Assembly (NCBI RefSeq): GCF_900590755.1
Contig: NZ_UUOC01000050.1
Location: 1 to 64,000, forward strand
Source of the DNA: Pseudomonas viridiflava
GTDB lineage: Bacteria; Pseudomonadota; Gammaproteobacteria; Pseudomonadales; Pseudomonadaceae
Length of the DNA: 64,000 nt
Direction: 5' to 3'
A program made the position numbers and the translations under genes. The notes below the pieces were generated by a model. The model was not told the DNA's origin and did not search any database. It saw nothing but the letters and a program-made list of their open reading frames with translations. Below are positions 51,730-60,393 of the stretch, in pieces. Each line of letters opens with the position of its first letter. Positions within the stretch are counted from its first letter, which is position 1.

Positions 51730-52368
51730 ATGGATCAGCCCGCGCTCATGACCAGTGATGTCCCGCTCACCCGTCAGCAATTGCGCCGCAAACTGCGCAT
51801 CGCCCGTCGCGCCTTGAGCGCCAGCGAACAGCGGGCAGCGGCCCGCGGTCTTTATCGCCAATTGGCGCAACACCCGCTGTTCCGCCGCGCACGCCATATC
51901 TCGTTATATCTGCCCATGGACGGTGAAATCGATCCGCGCCTGTTGCTGCGTGCTGCTCAGCGTCGAGGCAAGGCCACGTACCTGCCGGTGCTCAGCGCGT
52001 GGCCGCGAACCAAAATGGTCTTCCAGCGCGTCATACCCGGCGAGAAATTCAAACCCAATCGTTTCCGCATCCCCGAACCACGTATTAATCCGGCCAAGCA
52101 GCGCAAGATATGGGCGCTGGATCTGATCCTGATGCCGCTGGTGGGGTTTGACGATGAAGGCGGGCGACTGGGCATGGGCGGCGGATTTTACGACCGCAGT
52201 CTGGCCTATCGATCACGCCGGAATGCGTGGCAGAAACCCACATTGCTGGGGCTTGCTCATGAATGCCAGAAGGTCGAGCGTCTGGCGCAGGCCAGCTGGG
52301 ACGTGCCGCTGGATGGCACGGTGTCGGACAGGCGTTGGTATTTGGCGTGTCGCGCGGAAAACGCATGA
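51730..52368 (+). CDS. ygfA: 5-formyltetrahydrofolate cyclo-ligase
   Basis: 212 residues. N-terminal RQQLRRKLRIARRALS, ATP-site LPMDGEIDPRLLL, and the hallmark GGRLGMGGGFYDRSLAY (about 142-158). Converts 5-formyl-THF to methenyl-THF. The link with upstream 6S RNA is conserved across gamma-proteobacteria. Confidence 0.93.
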   Translation: MDQPALMTSDVPLTRQQLRRKLRIARRALSASEQRAAARGLYRQLAQHPLFRRARHISLYLPMDGEIDPRLLLRAAQRRGKATYLPVLSAWPRTKMVFQRVIPGEKFKPNRFRIPEPRINPAKQRKIWALDLILMPLVGFDDEGGRLGMGGGFYDRSLAYRSRRNAWQKPTLLGLAHECQKVERLAQASWDVPLDGTVSDRRWYLACRAENA

Positions 52369-52370
52369 CC

Positions 52371-52461
52371 CCTGTGGGAGCGGTGCTTGCCCGCGATAAG
52401 GCTAGGCGCGGTTCACGCTAGATCGCCTAAACCTTATCGCGGGCAAGCACCGCTCCCACAG
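52371..52461. repeat. REP-type pair, GTGGGAGCGGTGCTTGCCCGCGATAA type
   Basis: CTGTGGGAGCGGTGCTTGCC and its exact complement, extended by CGCGATAAGG/CCTTATCGCG, surround about 31 bp. It starts two bases after the ygfA stop. Confidence 0.9.
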
Positions 52462-52516
52462 AAAAGTGCATTTCAATTCAAAAGATTGTTTTTCGAGCGA
52501 CCCGGGTATTAGAAAA

Positions 52517-52669
52517 TCAATGTCGCGAAGGATACTTCTGCTGCTGTTGGGTAATTTCAACTGGCGCATCGGTTTTGCTGGCCCACAAACTTTGCGCGTA
52601 ACCCGTGGTGACGACACCCAAACCGAACAAAATAACCAAAATCCAAAGTAAATCCGGTTTGCGTTTCAT
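52517..52669 (-). CDS. Small single-pass membrane protein, 50 residues
   Basis: The frame begins MKRKPDLLWILVILFGLGVV and ends QQQQKYPSRH. A basic start, one hydrophobic helix (about 7-24) and a polar tail suggest an inner-membrane protein with the C-terminus outside. AGGAGGG lies six bases before the ATG, a near-perfect ribosome site, which strongly supports translation. Function unknown. It converges with ygfA and is divergent from the EVE gene. Confidence 0.75.
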   Translation of the reverse strand: MKRKPDLLWILVILFGLGVVTTGYAQSLWASKTDAPVEITQQQQKYPSRH

Positions 52670-52863
52670 TGACTGCCCTCCTTCGGCAAATCAATACGTT
52701 GTCAGCAGCGGTTTCCGTATAGGCCGTGCAGCAGCGTGGAGCTTAAAATCCCGGCATTCTGCGACAACGATCACAGACACGCAAATGGTGATGTGAGCCG
52801 ACTGTCGGTTTGTCATGAAACTGTCCGACAACTTGCCCGTTCAACCTGTCAGGGGTAATAAAA

Positions 52864-53313
52864 ATGGCCTATTGGCTGATGAAATCCGAACCCGATGAAT
52901 TTTCCATTACCTCGCTGCAAGACCTTGGAAAGGCGCGTTGGGACGGTGTTCGCAACTATCAGGCGCGTAATTTCCTGCGGGCGATGGCGGTAGGTGACGA
53001 GTTTTTCTTCTACCACTCCAGTTGTCCTGAACCAGGCATTGCCGGGATCGGCCGCCTCAGCAAGGCTGGCTATCCCGACCCGACAGCCCTGGACCCGCAG
53101 AGCCACTACTTCGACGCCAAGGCCAATGAGGATAAAAACCCGTGGACAGCCATTGACGTAGAGTTTGTCGAAGCCTTCAAGGAAGTGCTGAGCCTGGGCT
53201 ATCTCAAGCAGCAAACCGCGCTTGAGCAACTGCCCCTCGTACAGAAAGGCAGTCGCTTGTCCGTCATGCCGGTGACCGCCGAACAATGGTCGGCGATCCT
53301 GGCGCTGCGTTGA
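52864..53313 (+). CDS. EVE-domain protein
   Basis: 149 residues, a single EVE domain. It begins AYWLMKSEPDEFSITSLQ and has VRNYQARNFLRAMAVGDEFFFYHSS and GIAGIGRLSKAGYPDPTA, the typical modified-base pocket strands. EVE domains relate to YTH/PUA readers and may bind modified bases in DNA or RNA. Converges with the FliL-like gene, four bases apart. Confidence 0.92.
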   Translation: MAYWLMKSEPDEFSITSLQDLGKARWDGVRNYQARNFLRAMAVGDEFFFYHSSCPEPGIAGIGRLSKAGYPDPTALDPQSHYFDAKANEDKNPWTAIDVEFVEAFKEVLSLGYLKQQTALEQLPLVQKGSRLSVMPVTAEQWSAILALR

Positions 53314-53316
53314 GGC

Positions 53317-53730
53317 TTACTGGACGATAAAGTTGTTGAACAGCAAGTCTTCAACGATGGGCTTGCCTTCTTCGTCGGTCATGACCTGCTGAACCTGTTT
53401 GAGCGCTTCCTGACGGATCTTCTCTTTGGCTTCAGCGCTGCTCATGGTGTCGACGGTTTGCTGGGTGAACAGCGCGACCAGTTGATTGCGAATCAGCGGG
53501 TCGTTACGTTTCACTGCCGCCTGAGCTTCCGGGCCGGTCACGCGCAATGCGATGTCGGCTTTGTAGACGCGCAGCTTCGGGCCGCCATCCAGCGCATAGT
53601 TGCCCACGAACGGAGGCGTCAGGGACACATATATGGCCTTGGGCGCTTCGCCCTCTTTGGCCGCTTCTTCATTAGCCAGCGCCATGGTCGGCATCGACAA
53701 GGCCAACAACATCAAGATCCACGCTTTCAC
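53317..53730 (-). CDS. FliL-like exported protein
   Basis: 137 residues. N-terminal signal segment (MKAWILMLLALSMPTMALA) and a C-terminal FliL-type domain (YVSLTPPFVGNYA; LRVYKADIALRVTGPEAQAAV; NDPLIRNQLVALFTQQ; VEDLLFNNFIVQ). It resembles the flagellar stator-associated FliL, but no flagellar genes are near, so a motility role is unproven. Confidence 0.85.
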   Translation of the reverse strand: MKAWILMLLALSMPTMALANEEAAKEGEAPKAIYVSLTPPFVGNYALDGGPKLRVYKADIALRVTGPEAQAAVKRNDPLIRNQLVALFTQQTVDTMSSAEAKEKIRQEALKQVQQVMTDEEGKPIVEDLLFNNFIVQ

Positions 53731-53852
53731 AGTCCACTCCTTAATCGTTTAGCCATCTAGCTTATACAGGCTCATCAGGCCGGGTCATGCTGATTGACCG
53801 GAAAATACACATACCTGAACGTATCGGCCACAAATCCAAAAGGAATAGTCCG

Positions 53853-54830
53853 ATGAAAGCCTTGCTGTGCAAAGCGTTTGGCCCCGCCGAAACCCTGGTG
53901 ATCGAAGACATCCCCAGCCCGCAGATCAAAAAGAACGAAATCCTGCTGGACGTGCATGCAGCCGGGGTCAACTTTCCTGACACGCTGATCATTGAAGGCA
54001 AATACCAGTTCAAGCCGCCATTCCCGTTTTCTCCAGGCGGCGAAGCCTCAGGCGTGGTGGCGGAAGTCGGCGAGAAAGTCACCCACCTGAAAGTCGGCGA
54101 CCGCGTAATGGCCCTCACCGGCTGGGGTAGCTTCGCCGAACAAGTCGCGGTGCCGGCTTATAACGTATTGCCCATGCCTAAAACCATGGACTTCAACACC
54201 GCCGCCGCTTTCAGCATGACCTACGGCACCTCCATGCACGCTCTCAAGCAACGCGCCCAACTGCAACCCGGCGAAACCCTGCTGGTGCTCGGCGCGTCCG
54301 GCGGCGTCGGCCTGGCGGCGGTGGAAATCGGCAAAGCCATGGGCGCCCGCGTCATCGCCGCCGCCAGTTCTGCGGAAAAACTGGAAATCGCGAAAAACGC
54401 AGGCGCCGATGAGCTCATCAACTACACCGACGCCAACCTCAAAGACGAAATCAAACGCCTTACCAACGGCAACGGCGTCGACGTCATCTACGACCCGGTC
54501 GGCGGCGACCTCTTCGATCAAGCCATCCGCTCCATCGCCTGGAACGGCCGCCTGCTAGTCGTCGGCTTCGCCAGCGGCCGCATCCCCGAACTCCCCGTCA
54601 ACCTCGCCTTATTAAAAGGCGCCTCAGTGGTTGGCGTGTTCTGGGGCTCCTTCGCCCAGCGGCAACCCGAAGACAACGCCGCCAACTTCCAGCAACTGTT
54701 TGCCTGGTTTGAAGATGGGAAATTAAAGCCTCTGGTTTCACAGGTGTATCCGCTGAATGAGGCGGGAGAGGCGATTGATTCCTTGGGTAAGAGGAGGGCG
54801 GTGGGGAAGGTGGTGGTGTCGCTGCGTTGA
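53853..54830 (+). CDS. NADPH:quinone oxidoreductase (zinc-independent MDR family)
   Basis: 325 residues. GroES-like N domain (AAGVNFPDTLIIEGKYQFKPPFPFSPGGEASG) and Rossmann domain with LVLGASGGVGLAAVEIGKAMGARVIAAASS (about 147-176). No zinc-binding Cys cluster. Reduces quinones or enoyl compounds. ATG 53853 has AAAGGA ten bases upstream; the longer frame to 53787 lacks support. Confidence 0.92.
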   Translation: MKALLCKAFGPAETLVIEDIPSPQIKKNEILLDVHAAGVNFPDTLIIEGKYQFKPPFPFSPGGEASGVVAEVGEKVTHLKVGDRVMALTGWGSFAEQVAVPAYNVLPMPKTMDFNTAAAFSMTYGTSMHALKQRAQLQPGETLLVLGASGGVGLAAVEIGKAMGARVIAAASSAEKLEIAKNAGADELINYTDANLKDEIKRLTNGNGVDVIYDPVGGDLFDQAIRSIAWNGRLLVVGFASGRIPELPVNLALLKGASVVGVFWGSFAQRQPEDNAANFQQLFAWFEDGKLKPLVSQVYPLNEAGEAIDSLGKRRAVGKVVVSLR

Positions 54831-54875
54831 TTGTGATCCCGATCTGCCCCGCTTTTCATTGCGGGGCTCCAATGA

Positions 54876-55508
54876 CTACAACAACGCTCGCACCCTCTCC
54901 GGCATCTGATCCGCGTAAAAAGCCCCAGGACTGGCGCCGCAACGCTCGATGATCTGCGGGATTGCCTCGGCGAACTCGGTCTGCAGCGCCACGCGTTCGG
55001 TCTCCGATATTTGCGTGGTCAGGATCCCTTCTGACAGGTAATGAGAAACGTAAGAGAACACGCTCAGTTCATGGAGCTTTTTTTCCGGCTTGTGCAAATT
55101 TCGTTCGGCAACCTGAGCATTCACTCGGCTGCACGGCAGCTTGCTCAGGACCGCGTTTATGTCCATTGGCAGTTGCGGGCGGTTGCCGAAGGCGAAGATC
55201 ATCGGCGCGACAGCCACCACACTGGCTGGCCGCTCGGCTGTTACTTCCCAAGGCTTGAACTGCCACTGTTTGACGGCTTTTTTGGAAGCCTTGGAAAAAA
55301 GCGGATTATCGCTTTTCAGGATTTTTATGTCGGTAACCGATCCGTTCGAATGCACGACGAATTTCACGCGGGTCGAGCCTGCGATCCCGGCGTTTTTCAG
55401 CTCCATCGGGAAAATCGGCTTGGGGGTGTAAACAGGAATCAACGTCACGTCATCGGCGAATGCCGAAAAAGACACACTCAAGCAGAGTGCAAGCAGCCAG
55501 CGTTTCAT
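54876..55508 (-). CDS. Exported TonB C-terminal domain protein (copy 1)
   Basis: 210 residues. Signal peptide (about 1-18, LLALCLSVSFSAFA), then a TonB_C domain right after it (PKPIFPMELKNAGIAGSTRVKFVVHSNGSVTDIKI; KAVKQWQFKPW). A further region ends ...QMPERVRALL. It lacks the membrane anchor and proline-rich spacer of true TonB, so it is probably periplasmic or outer-membrane associated. Paralogue of the gene 33 bases upstream. Confidence 0.82.
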   Translation of the reverse strand: MKRWLLALCLSVSFSAFADDVTLIPVYTPKPIFPMELKNAGIAGSTRVKFVVHSNGSVTDIKILKSDNPLFSKASKKAVKQWQFKPWEVTAERPASVVAVAPMIFAFGNRPQLPMDINAVLSKLPCSRVNAQVAERNLHKPEKKLHELSVFSYVSHYLSEGILTTQISETERVALQTEFAEAIPQIIERCGASPGAFYADQMPERVRALL

Positions 55509-55541
55509 CGTGAAGCTCCTTCTATCAAAAACAGGTTGTCC

Positions 55542-56192
55542 TTAGTGATGCGAAACCAGCACGCCGCGTATTTCATGGGGGAGGTAGGTGCCATAGCGGG
55601 CGTCGGGGTTTTGTTTGCAGGCTTTAACAATCGCGGGCACGGCTTTTTCCAGCTCAGTGAGCAGGGTTGAGCGCTTGGATTTGTTTGGCACCTGATGAGT
55701 GACGTAACCGCTGGCCAGGTATTTTCGCGTATGCCAGAACACATCGACTTTGCTCAAGGGTTCCAGCGGAAAATTGCGCTCACTTAATTCCACCTCCTGG
55801 TTGAGGTAGGTACACCGTGTGTTTTCAAGCCCGACGGTGATTTCTTTGGAAAACGGCTCCAGCCCGTGGGCGCCAAAGATGATCGGCACCATGACGTCGA
55901 CTTTCTCTGGCCTGCCTTGCGTAGTGCTCCAGGGCTCATAGCGCCACTTGCTCAGGGTGTTTTGTGCGGCTTCGGCAAACTTAGGGTGGCTGCTTTCGAC
56001 GATTCTGGTTTTCTCGACCTTGCCCGAGGCATTGATGCTCAGCTCTACCAAAACTTTGCCGGGATGAGCACTTTTCAGAAGCTCCCGGGGGTACGGCGGT
56101 TTCAGCCCCGACATCAGGCTCAGGAATGCGTCGTTCGCCAGGGCAAGCGTCGGCAAACAGCACAGCACAATAAACGCGAAAAATTTCACCAC
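55542..56192 (-). CDS. Exported TonB C-terminal domain protein (copy 2)
   Basis: 216 residues. Signal peptide (FFAFIVLCCLPTLALA, about 4-19), then TonB_C (LKPPYPRELLKSAHPGKVLVELSINASGKVEKTRI; AAQNTLSKWRYEPWS). The C-terminal part (FWHTRKYLASGYVTHQVPN; ELEKAVPAIVKAC) mirrors copy 1 (YVSHYLSEGILTTQI; EFAEAIPQIIERC), so the two arose by tandem duplication. Function unknown. Confidence 0.82.
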   Translation of the reverse strand: MVKFFAFIVLCCLPTLALANDAFLSLMSGLKPPYPRELLKSAHPGKVLVELSINASGKVEKTRIVESSHPKFAEAAQNTLSKWRYEPWSTTQGRPEKVDVMVPIIFGAHGLEPFSKEITVGLENTRCTYLNQEVELSERNFPLEPLSKVDVFWHTRKYLASGYVTHQVPNKSKRSTLLTELEKAVPAIVKACKQNPDARYGTYLPHEIRGVLVSHH

Positions 56193-56469
56193 GGACCTCG
56201 AATGCTCATTGGGTGCTGATCACCCAGCGTGCGAGCGATGGTACGTGGCAAGTTTGTAGGACCAGAAGCCTGTCACGTCTGATGCGGTTGTAGGATCGGT
56301 CCTAATCGTGGCGTATTTTGTTACACATAAGCCGAATGTTCAGAAAACAACACGTTGCAGCCGTTGCTGCGCTGTTTATTGCAATTCTAGGGGAGGAGGC
56401 ACTGCTTTTTTCTGTAACGAAAATGTAATATTCGCTTTCGCGCAGAAAAACAAAAAATGGAGTGTCTGA

Positions 56470-57807
56470 ATGTTTGCCTTCTTCCGCCCCGCAGCACATC
56501 AGGCACCCCTGCCTGAAGAGAAAATCGACAGCACCTATCGACGCCTTCGCTGGCAGATCTTCGCAGGCATTTTCATCGGCTATGCCGGTTACTACCTGCT
56601 TCGTAAAAACTTCTCGCTGGCCATGCCTTATCTGATCGATGAGGGCTACACCCGTGGGCAACTGGGGGTCGCGATGTCGGCCATCGCGATTGCTTATGGC
56701 TTGTCCAAGTTCCTCATGGGCATTGTTTCCGACCGTTCCAACCCGCGTTACTTCTTGCCGTTTGGTTTGCTGGTGTCAGCAGGGGTGATGTTCGTGTTCG
56801 GTTTCGCACCTTGGGCGACGTCCAGCGTGACCATCATGTTCATCCTGCTGTTTATCAACGGTTGGGCTCAGGGCATGGGCTGGCCGCCGAGCGGGCGGAC
56901 CATGGTTCACTGGTGGTCGCAGAAAGAACGCGGCGGTGTGGTGTCGGTCTGGAACGTGGCGCACAACGTGGGCGGCGGTCTGATCGGTCCGTTGTTCCTG
57001 CTGGGTCTGGGCTGGACCAACGACTGGCATGCGGCGTTTTATGTGCCGGCTGCCGTGGCGTTACTGGTGGCGGTGTTTGCTTTTGCAACCATGCGCGACA
57101 CCCCGCAATCGGTGGGTTTGCCGCCAATCGAGCACTACAAGAACGACTATCCGGAAGGCTACGATGCCAGCCATGAAGAAGAATTCAGCGCCAAGGAAAT
57201 CTTCGTCAAATACGTGCTGCGCAACAAAATGCTTTGGTACATCGCCTTGGCTAACGTGTTCGTCTACCTGCTGCGCTATGGCGTACTGGACTGGGCGCCG
57301 ACCTATCTGAAAGAAGCCAAGCACTTCACGGTCGACAAAACCTCCTGGGCTTACTTCCTGTACGAGTGGGCGGGTATCCCGGGCACCCTGCTGTGCGGCT
57401 GGATGTCGGACAAGATCTTCAAAGGCAACCGTGGCCTGACCGGCGTGGTGTTCATGGTGCTGGTGACCATCGCGACCCTGGTTTACTGGCTCAATCCGCC
57501 GGGCAACCCGACCGTGGATATGATCGCGCTGGTTTCCATCGGCTTCCTGATCTATGGCCCGGTGATGCTGATCGGTCTGCAGGCGCTGGAGCTGGTGCCG
57601 AAAAAAGCGGCTGGCACGGCTGCTGGTTTCACCGGTCTGTTCGGTTACCTGGGCGGTTCAGTGGCTGCGAGCGCGGCGATGGGCTACACCGTTGACCACT
57701 TCGGCTGGGACGGTGGCTTTGTCCTGCTGATCGGCGCTTGTGTGCTGTCGATCGTCTTCCTGCTGCCAACGTTGTGGCACAAGCAGGTGGCGAGTACGTC
57801 GCGTTAA
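56470..57807 (+). CDS. glpT: Glycerol-3-phosphate:phosphate antiporter
   Basis: 445 residues, about 12 membrane helices. The organophosphate antiporter pattern RWQIFAGIFIGYAGYYLLRKNFSLAMPYLI (about 28-57) contains the first substrate-site Arg. GWPPSGRTMVHWWSQKERG and LIYGPVMLIGLQALELVPKKAAGTAAGFTGLFGYLGG are typical of GlpT. A 277-bp upstream region probably carries its control sites, but no operator could be named. Confidence 0.93.
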   Translation: MFAFFRPAAHQAPLPEEKIDSTYRRLRWQIFAGIFIGYAGYYLLRKNFSLAMPYLIDEGYTRGQLGVAMSAIAIAYGLSKFLMGIVSDRSNPRYFLPFGLLVSAGVMFVFGFAPWATSSVTIMFILLFINGWAQGMGWPPSGRTMVHWWSQKERGGVVSVWNVAHNVGGGLIGPLFLLGLGWTNDWHAAFYVPAAVALLVAVFAFATMRDTPQSVGLPPIEHYKNDYPEGYDASHEEEFSAKEIFVKYVLRNKMLWYIALANVFVYLLRYGVLDWAPTYLKEAKHFTVDKTSWAYFLYEWAGIPGTLLCGWMSDKIFKGNRGLTGVVFMVLVTIATLVYWLNPPGNPTVDMIALVSIGFLIYGPVMLIGLQALELVPKKAAGTAAGFTGLFGYLGGSVAASAAMGYTVDHFGWDGGFVLLIGACVLSIVFLLPTLWHKQVASTSR

Positions 57808-57820
57808 GAAGGATCCAAAC

Positions 57821-57896
57821 CTGTAGGAGCTGCCGCAGGCTGCGAATAGCGATGTCCAATGACTGCCCGCTTCGCAGCCTTCGGCAGCTCCTACAG
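57821..57896. repeat. REP-type pair, GTAGGAGCTGCCG type
   Basis: CTGTAGGAGCTGCCGCAGGCTGCGAA and its near-complement flank about 26 bp. It lies between the convergent glpT and ChaC-like genes. Confidence 0.9.
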
Positions 57897-57905
57897 GGTT
57901 ATGCG

Positions 57906-58580
57906 TCAGATCACCTGGCAATCCGCCGCGCAGCGCCGTAAGCGCGCTTCAAGATTCAAATCCGGCATGGCGTGGCTGCGCAAGGCGTTCGCCGTCTGTT
58001 CGACGTAATCGCGAGTGGTGCCGTAGCGGCCGCTGGCGCTGGCCAGCACCTGGCTCAGTACGTTATCTGGCAGGTTGCCCGCATAGCTGGGCAGATGCCG
58101 CTCTAGCACAAATCCCAACGCCTGAACCCTTCGGCCATCTGCAAGACGGCAGTTCAACCAGTGTGGGCGATAGGAAGGGAAGGGCATCTCCCGCTGCCAT
58201 AAGGCCAGCAGCGATTCGTCGAGATTTTCTTCCGGCAATCGATAGGCGAAACCACTGCAAGAGCCGCCGCGATCCAGGCCGAATACCAGCCCCGGCATTT
58301 CCGGCGTGCCACGGTGTTCGTGGGACCAAAGGTACAGCCCGCGATGGTAGCCATGAATTCGCCCGCGTTGACGTTCTACAGCGGTGCACTCAGGGCGCCA
58401 GATTAATGACCCGTATGCGAATAGCCACACCGGACCACCTTCGTGGCGCTGCATGGTTGCATCTCTCGAATTGATCAGTTGTTCGCGGGTCAGTTGCGGC
58501 CCGAGATCGATGACTGGCGGATAGGCCAGCCCAAGGCCGTCGTGAACAGCGGCCGACAAGCTATTGATTTGATTCCCCAT
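57906..58580 (-). CDS. ChaC-like gamma-glutamylcyclotransferase
   Basis: 224 residues. Gamma-glutamylcyclotransferase fold with WLFAYGSLIWRPE (about 52-64; nucleotide-like YGSL loop), GLVFGLDRGGSCSGFAYRL, and the catalytic Glu candidate near LPEENLDE. ChaC enzymes cleave glutathione to 5-oxoproline and Cys-Gly. ATG 58580 has AGGGGGG just upstream; a longer frame to 58817 has no support. Confidence 0.85.
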   Translation of the reverse strand: MGNQINSLSAAVHDGLGLAYPPVIDLGPQLTREQLINSRDATMQRHEGGPVWLFAYGSLIWRPECTAVERQRGRIHGYHRGLYLWSHEHRGTPEMPGLVFGLDRGGSCSGFAYRLPEENLDESLLALWQREMPFPSYRPHWLNCRLADGRRVQALGFVLERHLPSYAGNLPDNVLSQVLASASGRYGTTRDYVEQTANALRSHAMPDLNLEARLRRCAADCQVI

Positions 58581-58920
58581 TTGGCCCCCCTGGCGAGTAA
58601 ATGCCAGTTGCAGCAGGTAGTGCTGGATGAATATGAGCGTGTGCCATCGGCGAAGAAAAGGTATCCGCCAACGAAATGCTTGCTTATCAGACTGGCCGCG
58701 CAGCTCTGCCGTCACCTTGCACTGCTGAAACAATTGCACATAACGGATGCAATTAACAATCCACACTGTGTGGATCAGGCAGTTGTTCCGATGGACGTGG
58801 CGATTGTCGGAATTCATTTAAGGACGAATCCTACAAACACTTCAGACCGTTCAACTTACTGCCCTCGAACTCGCTCTGTATAAACGCCGGCTACGGATTT
58901 AAGCAGCGGAAATACAGGGT
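58581..58920. other. 340-bp gap between divergent genes, nothing recognised
   Basis: The region separates the ChaC-like gene (minus) from the exported protein gene (plus) and should hold both promoters. I see no terminator, repeat, RNA or convincing reading frame in it; the open frames here have no ribosome site. Confidence 0.6.
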
Positions 58921-59412
58921 ATGCAGATCGGCAAAATGTTGAAGATGGCAGTGTTCGCGGTGCTGTGCCTGATGGTTTTCCAGGTGGCAGCAACCGAGGG
59001 TTCAGACGGGAATGACAAAGGATTCTGGCTGGTGCAGACCAGTCTCTACACCCAGCATTTCTCGCCTGACCCGGAGCACAACAACCGTCAGGATCTACTC
59101 GGCCTTGAATACAACGAGGCGTCCGGGATGGTTTATGGCGGGGCGACGTTCCGCAATTCGTTTGGCCAGCGCTCGTTCTACGGTTATGCAGGCAAGCGCT
59201 TCGACAGCGGCACTTATCCGGTCTATTTCAAAATCACAGGGGGGCTGTTGAAGGGGTATAAGGGCGAGTATCGCGACAAGATTCCGCTCAACAGCCTGGG
59301 CATTGCGCCGGTGATCATCCCGGGCGTTGGCATGAAGCTGGGCCCGGTCAATGCAGAGGCGATCCTGTTGGGCGCCTCTGCTGCGATGCTCAATGTGGGT
59401 ATCCGTTTCTGA
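58921..59412 (+). CDS. Exported beta-barrel-like protein of unknown function
   Basis: 163 residues. Signal peptide (about 1-24, MAVFAVLCLMVFQVAA). The mature part alternates short strands with aromatic ends (GFWLVQTSLYTQHFSPDPEHNN; MVYGGATFRNSFGQRSFYGYAGKRF; MLNVGIRF with terminal Phe). This suggests a small outer-membrane barrel of the PagP size class. No catalytic motif is recognised. Stops 12 bases before the convergent reductase gene. Confidence 0.72.
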   Translation: MQIGKMLKMAVFAVLCLMVFQVAATEGSDGNDKGFWLVQTSLYTQHFSPDPEHNNRQDLLGLEYNEASGMVYGGATFRNSFGQRSFYGYAGKRFDSGTYPVYFKITGGLLKGYKGEYRDKIPLNSLGIAPVIIPGVGMKLGPVNAEAILLGASAAMLNVGIRF

Positions 59413-59424
59413 CGGCGTAGCCCG

Positions 59425-60393
59425 TTAAGGCCGTGGCGCGTAGGCGAACACGTCAGCACGCATCTGATGGGCGTCCATTCCGGCGCTGACCAGAGCGTCA
59501 AGGGTGCCGTAGATCATGGCTGGCGAGCCGCTGGCGTAAACGTGCACGGCTGACAGGTCGGTAATGTCCTCACAGACAGCCTCATGCAGCATGCCGCAGC
59601 GGCCTTCCCAGCCACAGAGGTCGCTGACGACCTTGTGCAGAAACAGGTTGGGCAGTTTTTTCCATTCTTCCCAGTGTTTGATTTCGTAGAAATCATCCGG
59701 GCGACGCGCGCCCCAGTACAGATGCACGGGATGAGCGAAACCCTTGGCGCGGCAATGTTCGATCAGGCTGTGCATCTGCGCCATGCCGGTCCCCGCAGCA
59801 ATCAGCACCAGCGGCGCATCAGGCAGCTCGGCGAGGTGGGTATCGCCGAACGGCAGCTCCACCTTCGCCATCTGATTGCGCTGCAATTGCTCGATCAGGG
59901 CCTGGGCGCTGTCTTCGCGAACCAGCACATGCATTTCCAGATCGCGGCCGCTGTGGGGAGCTGAAGCCATGGAAAACGCCGATTTCTCGCCGCTGTCCTT
60001 GTGGATCATCAGATACTGACCCGCGTGATAACGCGGCGGCTTGCCCGCAGGCGCGCGCAGGCCGACACGCCAGACATCACCGCCCACTGGCGTGCATTCG
60101 CTCAATTGGCAGGCAAAGGTGCGTACCGGCAATTCACCCAAAGCGAGCACGCCGTCCCAGAGTACTTCGCAGTCTTCCAGCGGTTCAGCCAGGCAGGTAT
60201 AGATTTCGCCATGAGTCAGCTCGTCATCGGCCTGTTTGACGCGGCCAGTCACCAGCAGTGCCGAGCACACATGGCAATTGCCGTTGCGACAGCTTTGTGG
60301 GCATTCGTAGCCCAAGCGTTGCGCGGCATCGAGGATCCGCTCGCCGGGCAACGTTTCCAGCACTGCACCCGAAGGCTGCAAAGTAACGCGCAT
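59425..60393 (-). CDS. Ferredoxin-type FAD oxidoreductase (AscD-like)
   Basis: 322 residues. An N-terminal 2Fe-2S domain has cysteines in YECPQSCRNGNCHVC (about 29-43) and a fourth in IYTCLAE (about 67). An FAD domain (RYHAGQYLMIH) and an NAD domain (LVLIAAGTGMAQMHSLIEH) follow. Often annotated as CDP-6-deoxy-glucoseen reductase. Its ATG overlaps the ubiD stop by one base, so an electron-transfer role linked to ubiD or ubiquinone metabolism is plausible but unproven. Confidence 0.88.
   Translation of the reverse strand: MRVTLQPSGAVLETLPGERILDAAQRLGYECPQSCRNGNCHVCSALLVTGRVKQADDELTHGEIYTCLAEPLEDCEVLWDGVLALGELPVRTFACQLSECTPVGGDVWRVGLRAPAGKPPRYHAGQYLMIHKDSGEKSAFSMASAPHSGRDLEMHVLVREDSAQALIEQLQRNQMAKVELPFGDTHLAELPDAPLVLIAAGTGMAQMHSLIEHCRAKGFAHPVHLYWGARRPDDFYEIKHWEEWKKLPNLFLHKVVSDLCGWEGRCGMLHEAVCEDITDLSAVHVYASGSPAMIYGTLDALVSAGMDAHQMRADVFAYAPRP

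Noticed and set aside
58443..58883. 146-codon plus-strand frame in the gap before the exported protein gene
   Set aside because: Its first part is antisense to the ChaC-like gene, there is no ribosome site, and the product matches no family.
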